Assembly (NCBI GenBank): GCA_963843255.1
Contig: CAWJJQ010000009.1
Coordinates: 868,001 to 932,000 of the forward strand
Source of the DNA: Bog-159 sp963843255
GTDB lineage: Bacteria > Acidobacteriota > Terriglobia > Bryobacterales > Bryobacteraceae
Direction of reading: 5' to 3'
DNA length: 64,000 nt
Shown here: piece after piece, positions 1 through 7,827 of the stretch
Layout of the letters: every line of letters begins with the position of its first letter
Position numbering within the stretch: the stretch's first letter is position 1
Position numbers and translations under genes: made by a program
Notes under the pieces: model-generated
What the model saw: the letters and a program-made list of their open reading frames with translations, nothing else
Database searches by the model: none
What the model was told of the DNA's origin: nothing

Positions 1-372
1 CAACCTTTCCTGCGCCGCTATCCGGGCGAGCTGAGCGTGGGACAGGCGCAGCGCGTGCTGATCGCCATGGCTATTCTGCACCGTCCGGCGCTCCTGATTG
101 CGGACGAAGCGACTAGCGCCCTGGATGCGCTCACGCAATCGGAGATCCTGCAGCTGTTCGCGCGGCTCAACCGGGAGCTATCCATGGCCATCCTGTACAT
201 TTCGCACGACCTGCTGTCCATCGCTTCGCTTTGCCGCCGCGTGGCCATTCTGCACGAAGGCGAGATCGTGGAATTCGCCGGCGTGGAACGCATCTTCGAG
301 AATCCCGCGCATCCCTACACGCGCCGGCTAATCGACGCCATACCAGCCGCGCCACAGCCTGCTTGCCGTTGA
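1..372 (+). CDS. Peptide/nickel-type ABC transporter ATP-binding protein, C-terminal part
   Basis: The frame is open from base 1, so the gene starts outside the window and 123 C-terminal residues are visible. They show the ABC signature in the variant form LSVGQAQR (usually LSGGQ), the Walker B/D-loop stretch DEATSALD, the H-loop ISHD, and a tail HPYTRRL typical of the oligopeptide/dipeptide ATPase C-terminal domain. Members of this family hydrolyse ATP at the cytoplasmic face to drive import through an inner-membrane permease pair. The permease and binding-protein genes are not visible, so the substrate cannot be named. The G-to-V change in the signature is unusual. A double-hairpin repeat lies between this gene and the convergent lactonase-like gene. 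Confidence 0.9.
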   Translation, partial: QPFLRRYPGELSVGQAQRVLIAMAILHRPALLIADEATSALDALTQSEILQLFARLNRELSMAILYISHDLLSIASLCRRVAILHEGEIVEFAGVERIFENPAHPYTRRLIDAIPAAPQPACR

Positions 373-384
373 ACAAAAAGCGTG

Positions 385-425
385 GTGGGGCAGGCCCGTG
401 GCCTGCGGCGGCCTCTTAGGCCGCC
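385..425 (+). repeat. Double-hairpin gene-end repeat, copy 1
   Basis: First hairpin: GCAGGC pairing with GCCTGC. Second hairpin: GGCGGCC, loop TCTTA, GGCCGCC (407-425). The element starts 13 bases after the stop of the ABC ATPase and ends 10 bases before the stop of the convergent lactonase-like gene, a position that would suit a bidirectional terminator. Six further copies occur in the window with different but complementary second stems. Confidence 0.8.
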
Positions 426-435
426 TCTTTCCCAA

Positions 436-1497
436 TCAGCAGATGTGGGCGCCGCGCGTCTCTACATACACCGCATAAAGCGACTGCGCGGCCGTCATGA
501 AGAGCAGATTCCGCTTGCTACCGCCGAAGCAGACGTTGGCGCACGGTTCCGGCAGCAGGATCTGTCCGATCCGTTCACCCGCCGGCGTAAAGATCTGCAC
601 GCCGTCGTATCCCGCACCCACCCAGCCGGACCCCGCCCAGATATTTCCATCAACATCGGCGCGAATGCCGTCGGCCAGGCCCTTGCCCATGTTCACGAAC
701 TCTCGGCCATTCCGGATCGTACGCGAATCGGCCACGTCATACACGCGGATGTTGCGCGGCGCATCGGGATAGTGCGTGGCGCCCGTATCCACGATGTACA
801 GCTTCTTGTAGTCCGGCGAGAAACACAGACCGTTGGGCTTGTACATCTCGTCGGTCACCATCTCCATCTTGCCCGTCTGCCCGTCGATGCGGTAGACGGC
901 TTCCTTGATTTGCAGCTCGGCCCGCGTGCCTTCGTAAGCCGCTAGGATGCCGTAGCCCGGGTCGGTGAACCAGATAGCCCCATCCGGATGCACCACGATA
1001 TCGTTCGGTGCGTTGAGAGGCTTGCCGTTCCACTTGTCCGCCAGCACCGTCACGGCGCCATCCGCTTCATAGCGCACCACCCGGCGATTCACATGTTCGC
1101 AGGAAAGCTCGCGGTTCTGATAGTCGAACGTGTTGCCGTTGCTGTAGCCGCTGGGCGTGCGATAGGTGCTGATGTGGCCGTCCTCTTCGAGCCAGCGCAT
1201 CTGGGCGTTGTTGGGAATATCGCTGAACACCAGGTAGCGGCCGGCGCCGTTCCAGGCCGGGCCTTCGGCCCACATCAGGCCGGTGCGAAGCCGGCGCAGG
1301 GCTGTATTGTTGATCCTGTACTTGGCGAAGCGCTTGTCGAGTACTAGGATGTCCGGATCGGGGTAGCGTATGGGGTCGCGGCCGGACCAGTCGCGTTCGG
1401 CGCGTGCGGCTTTGGGCCAGAGGGCAGCGGTAGCCAAAGCCGCGGTCAGGAAAGAACGGCGGTCGGTGCGGGCGTGCGGGCCGGGATGTTGCGGCAT
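436..1497 (-). CDS. Secreted SMP-30/gluconolactonase/LRE-family protein
   Basis: 353 residues. The N-terminus has a twin-arginine motif (RRSFL) followed by an Ala-rich hydrophobic stretch ending AARA, so Tat export is likely. The body matches the six-bladed SMP-30/gluconolactonase propeller: an early GPAWN stretch, the metal-ligand region NAPNDIVVHPDGAIWFTDP, and PNGLCFSPDYKKLY with the usual Asn and Asp ligands. The family hydrolyses sugar lactones with a bound divalent metal, but the specific substrate cannot be read from sequence. It lies 30 bases downstream of the M20 peptidase gene on the same strand, so the two may be cotranscribed. The first ATG gives the complete Tat signal and is taken as the start. 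Confidence 0.88.
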   Translation of the reverse strand: MPQHPGPHARTDRRSFLTAALATAALWPKAARAERDWSGRDPIRYPDPDILVLDKRFAKYRINNTALRRLRTGLMWAEGPAWNGAGRYLVFSDIPNNAQMRWLEEDGHISTYRTPSGYSNGNTFDYQNRELSCEHVNRRVVRYEADGAVTVLADKWNGKPLNAPNDIVVHPDGAIWFTDPGYGILAAYEGTRAELQIKEAVYRIDGQTGKMEMVTDEMYKPNGLCFSPDYKKLYIVDTGATHYPDAPRNIRVYDVADSRTIRNGREFVNMGKGLADGIRADVDGNIWAGSGWVGAGYDGVQIFTPAGERIGQILLPEPCANVCFGGSKRNLLFMTAAQSLYAVYVETRGAHIC

Positions 1498-1527
1498 TCT
1501 ATTGGACAGACCTCCCGGCCTGTCATT

Positions 1528-2907
1528 TTACGCTACTGCTGCGCCGTACTGCTCAAAGAAATGCGCGACGGTCTTGATCCCCTGGTAATAATTCTCGAGC
1601 TGATACTTCTCGTTGGGCGAATGCAAACCATCGTCCGGCAGGCCGAAACCCATCAAGATCGTAGGAATGCCCAGATGATTGGCGAAATCGCCCACGATCG
1701 GAATCGAGCCGCCCGATCGGATGAAGACCGTCTGTTTGCCGAGAATGTCGCTAAAAGCCTTGGCGGCCACTTTGATTGCAGGATGGTCGGGATTCACCAC
1801 CAGTCCCGGCCCCGCGCTGAGTACACGCAACTCGAACTGAATCCCCTTGGGCGTATTCTTCTCGACGAATTCGCGGAACGCAGCCACCACTTTCTCCGGA
1901 TCCTGATTGGGCACCAGGCGGAAGCTGATCTTGGCGGTAGCCTTGGCCGGAATTACGGTCTTGGCGCCCGCCGCCGTGAAGCCGCCGGCGATGCCGTGCA
2001 CCTCGAAGGTGGGGCGCGCCCATACGCGTTCCAGAACGCTGGGTCTGCGCTCGCCGGTGAGCGAAGTCGCGCCGACCTCATTCTTCAGGAACTCTTCCTC
2101 GCTGAACGGCAGGCGTTTCCAACTGCGTTTTTCGGCCGGAGCAGGCGGCAACACGTCGTCGTAAATGCCCGGCACCTGGATGACGCCACTTGCGTTCTTC
2201 ACCTTCGACAGCAGTTCGACCAGGCCAAAAATCGGGTTGGGAGATGCGCCGCCGTATAGCCCTGAGTGCAGGTCGCGCGATGGACCGGTGGATTCCAGTT
2301 CCATGTACACCAGGCCGCGCAGGCCAATGCATAGCGTGGGGATACCGTCCGCGAAAAGCTCGGTATCGGAAACCAGCGCCACGTCCGCCTTCAATTTCTG
2401 CGGATTCTCGGCCACGTACTTAGCGATGGACTCGCCGCCCACTTCCTCCTCGCCTTCCACCAGGAACTTCACGTTCAGCGGCAGCGTTTGAGTCGCCGAC
2501 CGCAAAGCTTCGATGGCTTTCACATGGCTGTACATCTGGCCTTTGTCGTCCGCCGTGCCGCGGCCGTAGAGATTGCCGTTGCGCACGGTGGGCTCGAAGG
2601 GCGGGCTCTCCCACAGCTCCAGCGGATCGGCCGGCTGCACATCGTAATGGCCGTAGCACAGCACGGTGGGCTTGCCCGGCGCATGCATCCAATCGGCATA
2701 CACCAGCGGATGCTTTTCGGTCTGGATCACTTCCACGTTCTCCATCCCCACCTGGCGCAGGCTGTCGGCCACGAATTGCGCGGCGCGCTCGATATCGTTG
2801 CGATGCTCGGGCAGCGTGCTGATGCTGGGAATGCGCAGGAAATCCTTCAGCTCGTCGAGAAGGCGCTCGCGATTCTGTTCCACAAATTGATCTGTAGTAG
2901 TAGACAT
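1528..2907 (-). CDS. M20-family dipeptidase
   Basis: 459 residues, usual length for the family. Metal-site motifs are in the expected order: GHYDVQP, GRGTADDKG and EGEEEVGG, with a C-terminal HSPNEKY that supplies the last His ligand. Family members are cytoplasmic dinuclear-zinc enzymes that remove amino acids from dipeptides or small peptides. The dimerisation (lid) domain is present between the metal half-sites. No signal peptide is seen. The ATG is preceded by GGAG at suitable spacing and by a TATAAT box at 2931-2936. It probably heads a two-gene unit with the lactonase-like gene downstream. Substrate preference (carnosinase-like or other) is not determinable. Confidence 0.93.
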   Translation of the reverse strand: MSTTTDQFVEQNRERLLDELKDFLRIPSISTLPEHRNDIERAAQFVADSLRQVGMENVEVIQTEKHPLVYADWMHAPGKPTVLCYGHYDVQPADPLELWESPPFEPTVRNGNLYGRGTADDKGQMYSHVKAIEALRSATQTLPLNVKFLVEGEEEVGGESIAKYVAENPQKLKADVALVSDTELFADGIPTLCIGLRGLVYMELESTGPSRDLHSGLYGGASPNPIFGLVELLSKVKNASGVIQVPGIYDDVLPPAPAEKRSWKRLPFSEEEFLKNEVGATSLTGERRPSVLERVWARPTFEVHGIAGGFTAAGAKTVIPAKATAKISFRLVPNQDPEKVVAAFREFVEKNTPKGIQFELRVLSAGPGLVVNPDHPAIKVAAKAFSDILGKQTVFIRSGGSIPIVGDFANHLGIPTILMGFGLPDDGLHSPNEKYQLENYYQGIKTVAHFFEQYGAAVA

Positions 2908-2930
2908 TGATTTCTCCGGTATGAGACTCC

Positions 2931-2936
2931 ATTATA
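2931..2936 (-). promoter_or_regulatory. Candidate -10 box for the M20 peptidase gene
   Basis: On the minus strand the hexamer reads TATAAT, a perfect sigma-70-type -10 element, 24 bases before the peptidase ATG. I do not see a good TTGACA 16-19 bases upstream of it, so this is a partial promoter call. Confidence 0.4.
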
Positions 2937-2962
2937 GAACCGGGCATCCGGGGAAACCCGCG

Positions 2963-5833
2963 CTACTCATGCCGGAGAGCGACCAGCGGATCCACCCGTG
3001 TGGCGCGGCGCGCCGGAATGTAGCAAGCGGCCAGGGCGACCAACATCAGCAGGATGCTTACCGCCCCGAGCGTCACCGGATCGCCGGGCTTGACGTCGAA
3101 CAACATGCTGCCTAAGAGGCGAGTCACCGCGAATGATCCCGCGAGTCCGAGTGCAATTCCGATAGCAGTCAGCGTGACGCCTTGCCGCACCACGCGCAGC
3201 ACGACTTGCCCCGACGGCGCACCCAAAGCCACGCGAATTCCGATCTCGCGGATCCCGCGAGTCACCTCGTGGGCTAACAGGCCATACAAGCCAATGGATG
3301 CCAGCAGCAATGCCGCCAGGCCAAACAGGGTGGAAAGGCGGGCGACCAGGCGCTCCTGAAACAGCAACTGGTCTATGTGCTGCTCCTGCGTTTCGACGCC
3401 GACCACAGGTATGTCGCTGCCCAACTGCCGCACGACGGCGCGCACGTCCGGCACAAGTGCGAGCGGATCGCGTGCGGTGCGCAATTCGAAGGATCCCCCA
3501 CTCGTTGCGGGAACGTAGATCGTGGGATTGATGCTGCGCCGCAGGCTGTCATATTTGATGTCGCGCACTACGCCCACAATTTGCCAGCCGGCCCTGGGCG
3601 TGCCATCGGGATCTTCAGCGGGGTCGGGATTATAATCGCCGAACGACCGCCCCAGCGGGTCGCCTTTGGGAAAGTATGCATGGATAAACGACTCGTTGAC
3701 GATCGCAGGCACGAAAACGCTCGCCTGCACCTTCGGATCGGCGTCCGCCTTTGCGGCTAAATCGTATTCTTCCGGCTTGAATTTACGGCCGCGCTGGATG
3801 GCGACTCTCATGGTTTCGAAGAACTGCGGACCTACCGGGAAGAAGTCCGCCGTAGCCCTGGCCTTGGGGGCCGTGCCCGGCAAATGGAAATCGGTGTTCC
3901 ACAGGCTGCCACTGAGCAGCACCATATTGGAATAACTGGCCGAGAGCACACCGGGAATGGCGGCGAAACGATCGCGCAGATCGCGATAGAAACCGGCAAG
4001 GCGTTCGCCCTGGTAGTGTCTCAAGGTGGCGTCTACCTCGAAAGTGAGCACGTTTCCGGCATCGAAACCAGGATCGAGATGACGGAGATTCTGGAGTGTG
4101 TGCACCACCAGTCCGGCGCCCACCAGCACGATTACGGTGAGCATCACCTGGGTGACCACCAGGATGTTGCCCAAGCGGAAATGGCCCTGGCGGGCGTTGA
4201 TTGCGGCGGCGCCATCCTTCAACGCCGGCGTCAGATCGATACGCAGGGAGCGAATCGCGGGGGCGAGGCCGAACAAGATGCCCGTGAGAATCGCCGCGGC
4301 TAAGGTAAACCCAAGGACCCGCCAATCCGGGCCTGCCGTGAGCCGGATGTGACTTCTATCGCCGTTGACCACAAAATCCATTAATGCGCGGGCGCCCCAA
4401 TAGGCCAGCAGGATACCCAACGCGCCGCCCAGAGCGGAAAGCGTAATGCTCTCGGTGAGTAACTGGCGCACCAGCCGGCCGCGCGCCGCGCCCAAGGCCA
4501 GGCGAAGGGCGATCTCTTTTTGCCGCGAGACGGCCCGCGCCAAGAGCAGTCCGGCGATATTGGCGCAGCCAATCAACAGCAGGATCCCGACCGCGATCAT
4601 CAACACCCACAGAAGCGTCGAGAGCCGGCCGCGGATCCCCGTCAAGCCCGACTGTACCGGGTCCAGCGTGATTGAGGGGGCGTCAGAAGGCTTTGCCAGG
4701 GGCCTTTCCGCATGCATCAGGTTGTTCAGGAATAGAGCCGTGAGCTGGCCTTCCGCGGCTCCCACGGAAATGCCCGGTTTCAAGCGGCCGGCGGCTACAA
4801 TCCAGAAAGAACCGGCATCCTCCTGCGCGGGAGTCCAGGCAAATTGCTGTTGCAGATTCCTGCGCTGAATCAAGGGTACCGAGAGATCGCGCACATTGCC
4901 GGGCGTAAGAAAAGTGTAGGACTCCGCAGCCACGCCGACAATCGCAAATGGCAGACCGTTCAGGTCCAGCGTCTTTCCGATGATGCCCCGGTCGCCGCCA
5001 AATTGGCGCTTCCAATATCCGTACTGCAGCACAACTACCGCCGGCGCGCCCGGATTGTTATCGGCCGGCGCAAACACGCGTCCCAGCGCAGGGCCCACAC
5101 CGAGAGCCGTGAAATAGTCGCCGGAAACATATTGTTCATTGGCTTGATGCACACCGGTAAGACCGCTGACGGTGACGTTGCCGCCGCCGGCGAACTCGGC
5201 CAGGCTGGTGAATGGTCCGTGCTCCCGGACCTCTTCGAGGAAGGGTCTGGAGAGGGAACAGCCGTGACCATTCGCGCCGCTGGACATGTTAAGGCAGTCT
5301 CCGTAGGAACTCATTCCGTGGACGCCCAGCTTGCCGCGCGCGCTCCACTTGAGCAACATCAAATGTTCCGGATCGCGGATGGGCAGCGCCTTGAACATGA
5401 CCGCATTGACGATGCTGAATATGGCGGTGTTGGCTCCGATGCACAGTGCCAGTGTGAGCACCGCCACGATGGTAAAGCCGGGATTTTTCGCCAGCACACG
5501 CAGTCCGTAGAGGATATCGCGGCGCCATCCAACAAGCGGAGTGATTCTGCCGCGCGCGTGAAGAACGCGATCTTCGGTGTTCTGCTGCCAGGTGGTCATA
5601 ACCGATTCCTTCCCGTGATGAGCTTCCTGTAATTCGTTAGCCAGCGCATCCCAGTCGCTGACGTGGCGCGCGGCAATTTCAAATGCCCGGGTCTCGTCCG
5701 CACCCAGCCGCACCGCTTCGCTATAAGCATCTTCCAGTTGACGGGCGACCTCTTCGACGATTTCCGCATCCCGTTCCGGGCGGAAACCGCGCAGTCGCAA
5801 ACGGCCGCGAACATATGCGGACCAATCAAACAT
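2963..5833 (-). CDS. ADOP-family duplicated ABC permease (MacB/FtsX-like)
   Basis: 956 residues with the architecture of the acidobacterial duplicated orphan permeases. A short cytoplasmic N-terminal region (about 85 residues) precedes the first membrane span. Then come two repeats, each with a MacB-type periplasmic domain followed by an FtsX-like three-helix membrane block. The first FtsX block contains SRQKEIALRLALGA; the second contains RGIREIGIRVALGA. These paired motifs show the internal duplication. In other bacteria such permeases work with an ATPase in tripartite export or lipoprotein handling; no ATPase gene is adjacent here, hence orphan. The start overlaps the end of the padR gene by 8 bases, so the two are translationally coupled. 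The substrate is unknown. Confidence 0.92.
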   Translation of the reverse strand: MFDWSAYVRGRLRLRGFRPERDAEIVEEVARQLEDAYSEAVRLGADETRAFEIAARHVSDWDALANELQEAHHGKESVMTTWQQNTEDRVLHARGRITPLVGWRRDILYGLRVLAKNPGFTIVAVLTLALCIGANTAIFSIVNAVMFKALPIRDPEHLMLLKWSARGKLGVHGMSSYGDCLNMSSGANGHGCSLSRPFLEEVREHGPFTSLAEFAGGGNVTVSGLTGVHQANEQYVSGDYFTALGVGPALGRVFAPADNNPGAPAVVVLQYGYWKRQFGGDRGIIGKTLDLNGLPFAIVGVAAESYTFLTPGNVRDLSVPLIQRRNLQQQFAWTPAQEDAGSFWIVAAGRLKPGISVGAAEGQLTALFLNNLMHAERPLAKPSDAPSITLDPVQSGLTGIRGRLSTLLWVLMIAVGILLLIGCANIAGLLLARAVSRQKEIALRLALGAARGRLVRQLLTESITLSALGGALGILLAYWGARALMDFVVNGDRSHIRLTAGPDWRVLGFTLAAAILTGILFGLAPAIRSLRIDLTPALKDGAAAINARQGHFRLGNILVVTQVMLTVIVLVGAGLVVHTLQNLRHLDPGFDAGNVLTFEVDATLRHYQGERLAGFYRDLRDRFAAIPGVLSASYSNMVLLSGSLWNTDFHLPGTAPKARATADFFPVGPQFFETMRVAIQRGRKFKPEEYDLAAKADADPKVQASVFVPAIVNESFIHAYFPKGDPLGRSFGDYNPDPAEDPDGTPRAGWQIVGVVRDIKYDSLRRSINPTIYVPATSGGSFELRTARDPLALVPDVRAVVRQLGSDIPVVGVETQEQHIDQLLFQERLVARLSTLFGLAALLLASIGLYGLLAHEVTRGIREIGIRVALGAPSGQVVLRVVRQGVTLTAIGIALGLAGSFAVTRLLGSMLFDVKPGDPVTLGAVSILLMLVALAACYIPARRATRVDPLVALRHE

Positions 5834-6158
5834 GACTGGGCCGGACGATCTGGTTGATGGTGGCCACGAATTCCTCCCAGACGCCGCGCTCCGTCTTCAG
5901 GAACTTTCGGCCGGCCGGCGTCAAACGGTAGCAGCGGCGCCGGCGTTCGCCGGGCTTCTCCATCCAGCGCCCCGCGATCAGGCCGCGGTCCTCCAGGCGG
6001 AACAGGATCGGATACAGCGAGCCTATCCGGAAGCGGATTTGGCCTTTCGAGCGCTGCTCGATCAGCTTGCCGATGTCGTAGCCGTGGCGAGGCCGCGCTT
6101 CCACGAGCGTGAGCACGAGCAGCTCCGCGCTCCCCTTGGTGAGGTCACGATTGAACAT
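5826..6158 (-). CDS. PadR-family transcriptional regulator (acidobacterial ADOP-linked type)
   Basis: 110 residues forming one winged-helix domain: a start with KGSAELLVLTLVEARPRHGY, then SLYPILFRLEDRGLI and a recognition/wing region rich in Arg (GERRRRCYRLT). This is the short PadR subtype, with only one C-terminal helix for dimerisation. Pairing of a PadR with an ADOP permease is a known acidobacterial arrangement. The regulator gene is first in the unit and overlaps the permease gene by 8 bases. By analogy it probably represses its own promoter until a ligand binds. A good promoter and a direct repeat of atacttctgt lie just upstream. Confidence 0.92.
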   Translation of the reverse strand: MFNRDLTKGSAELLVLTLVEARPRHGYDIGKLIEQRSKGQIRFRIGSLYPILFRLEDRGLIAGRWMEKPGERRRRCYRLTPAGRKFLKTERGVWEEFVATINQIVRPSHV

Positions 6159-6159
6159 A

Positions 6160-6202
6160 ATACTTCTGTCAAGTATACTTCTGTGACGTATATGGGTGTC
6201 AA
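6160..6202 (-). promoter_or_regulatory. padR promoter with overlapping repeat operator
   Basis: On the minus strand TTGACA (6202-6197), a 19-base spacer and TATACT (6177-6172) precede the padR ATG at 6158. The plus strand shows atacttctgt twice (6160-6169 and 6174-6183), the second copy overlapping the -10 box. That is where an autorepressor would bind. The operator assignment is inference. Confidence 0.5.
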
Positions 6203-6222
6203 ACGATAGGCGCCTGGTGAGG

Positions 6223-6786
6223 CTAGGAACTCTTATCCTGTTTCATCACCGCGACGTACGTGAGGTTCCGGTAAAGCTGGTTGTAATCGAGGCCAAAGCC
6301 AATCACGAAGCGATCGGGAATCTCGAAACAGCGAAACTCCACCGGGATCTGCACCAGCCTGCGCGAGTTGCGGTCGAGGAACGTGCAGACAGCCAGCGAA
6401 TTAGGACCGCGGCTGGCGAGCGTCTGCAGCAGGTAGCGCAGGGTGAGCCCGGTATCCACGATGTCTTCCACCAGCAGCACATCTTCGTTTTCGATGCTGT
6501 CGTCCAGGTCCTTGGCGATGCGCACCACGCCCGGTGCGCTGGTCTTATTGGAAAAGCTGGAGATGGCCAGAAAATCGATCTTCACAGGAACCTGGATGTG
6601 GCGCGCCAGCGCGGTGAGGAAGAAGATGGAACCTTTCAGCACGCCGATCAGCTTTAAGGTTTTGCCGCGGTAGCGTTCCGTGATTTCGGCGGCCACTTCC
6701 TGGATACGCTGCGCGATCTGTTCTTCGGTAAACAGGATCCGGTCGACGGCCGGCAGCACGTCTTTGTTGATACTATCGCGGCTCAT
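6223..6786 (-). CDS. hpt: Hypoxanthine phosphoribosyltransferase
   Basis: 187 residues, normal length. It has the PRPP-binding signature VLLVEDIVDTGLTL with the two acidic residues, the flexible-loop region after LAISSF, and an N-terminal RIQEVAAEI helix typical of bacterial Hpt. The enzyme salvages hypoxanthine (and often guanine) with PRPP to give IMP or GMP in the cytoplasm. Its start overlaps the stop of the upstream kinase-like gene by 4 bases (ATGA), so both are made from one transcript. In many bacteria hpt sits beside tilS and ftsH; here the partner is the unusual two-domain protein described next. Confidence 0.93.
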   Translation of the reverse strand: MSRDSINKDVLPAVDRILFTEEQIAQRIQEVAAEITERYRGKTLKLIGVLKGSIFFLTALARHIQVPVKIDFLAISSFSNKTSAPGVVRIAKDLDDSIENEDVLLVEDIVDTGLTLRYLLQTLASRGPNSLAVCTFLDRNSRRLVQIPVEFRCFEIPDRFVIGFGLDYNQLYRNLTYVAVMKQDKSS

Positions 6787-7736
6787 ACTTTAGCGGGCCG
6801 CTCCGCCAGCCCGTATTTGAATATCAGGTTCTCGAAATCCTTCTGATAGAAGACCTGCACGTTGAGGTGCGGATACAGCTCTCGCAGCAGGCGGATCTTG
6901 CGATTCTTGCGCGTCACCAGGGATTGTTTCATGGTGGTGAGCTCGATATAAAGCTCCAATTCCGGCAGGTAGAAATCGGGCGTGAAGGACTCCGCAATGC
7001 GGCCCTCGGCGTCCCACTGAATGGGAAAACTGCGCGGCTCGTACTCCCACGCGATGCGGTAAAAGTCGAGCAGGTTGGCAAAGATCTGCTCGCTATGATG
7101 GGCGAAAGTCTTTTCCGGAAGCCGCACCGCGCCGGAAGGTACAATGCCGTGCCGGGACAGGCGCAGGCGAATCTGAAATTGAATCTGCGCTTCGGCCGCG
7201 TGCGACAAGAAGCCGCGCTCCCTCAGGCCCAGGGCATGCACGGATGCCTGGATCATTTCCACCATCTGTTCCGAATCCATCGATTCGGCGTTCAACACCA
7301 GGTCGAACCAGTGGGGCGGGGCAATGGCCCGGCCGGCCATGGTCTTGTATTGTGCGCGCGCCGCGGCATCTAGCTCGCGAAGTTGGGTGCGGGCGGCGGT
7401 GCGTGGCAGGCGGCGGTCGAGCATCAGGTTGCCGGTGCGCACGGAATCCGGAGCCACCACATGGATGCGCAGCGCCCCCGCAAACTGGCGCGACAGCATT
7501 TCAGCGCCGGGCGCGCAGTAGATCAGGTGGTGTTCGGTGGCCAACCGCGCCAGTATCGACGCTACCAGGTCGGCCCGGGCCTTCTGCTGATTGCGCGCCT
7601 CCGCGCCGAATTCGGTTTCGATGAGTCCCTGAATCAACGACTCGTTGACCAACTCGAACTCGAGCCGGTGCGCGCTGATGCGCGCCACTTCTTCGAACCG
7701 GCAACCCGGCTGTCCGGAGACGGCGATCAACGCCAT
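6783..7736 (-). CDS. Cytidylate kinase-like protein with C-terminal PD-(D/E)XK-like domain
   Basis: 317 residues from ATG 7736. An ATG-less 25-codon extension upstream looks non-coding and was not used. The N-terminal half begins MALIAVSGQPGCRFEEVA and resembles the cytidylate kinase-like (AAK6) fold, but the P-loop lacks the canonical GK[ST], so nucleotide phosphorylation is doubtful. The C-terminal third reads TPDFYLPE followed by YIELTTMKQ and a Lys/Arg-rich helix, the pattern of Vsr/TnsA-like restriction-endonuclease folds (PD...E-x-T rather than E-x-K). The gene overlaps hpt by 4 bases. The function is unknown; a link to nucleotide or nucleic-acid turnover is inference from context. Confidence 0.6.
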   Translation of the reverse strand: MALIAVSGQPGCRFEEVARISAHRLEFELVNESLIQGLIETEFGAEARNQQKARADLVASILARLATEHHLIYCAPGAEMLSRQFAGALRIHVVAPDSVRTGNLMLDRRLPRTAARTQLRELDAAARAQYKTMAGRAIAPPHWFDLVLNAESMDSEQMVEMIQASVHALGLRERGFLSHAAEAQIQFQIRLRLSRHGIVPSGAVRLPEKTFAHHSEQIFANLLDFYRIAWEYEPRSFPIQWDAEGRIAESFTPDFYLPELELYIELTTMKQSLVTRKNRKIRLLRELYPHLNVQVFYQKDFENLIFKYGLAERPAKV

Positions 7737-7827
7737 GTGACTAGCCCATGATATCAGGCGCGCCCTCAAACTCGTCGATTTTTCAACGCTTCGACCGCCG
7801 TGTTGTAACATCGGAGGTCATTCGACT

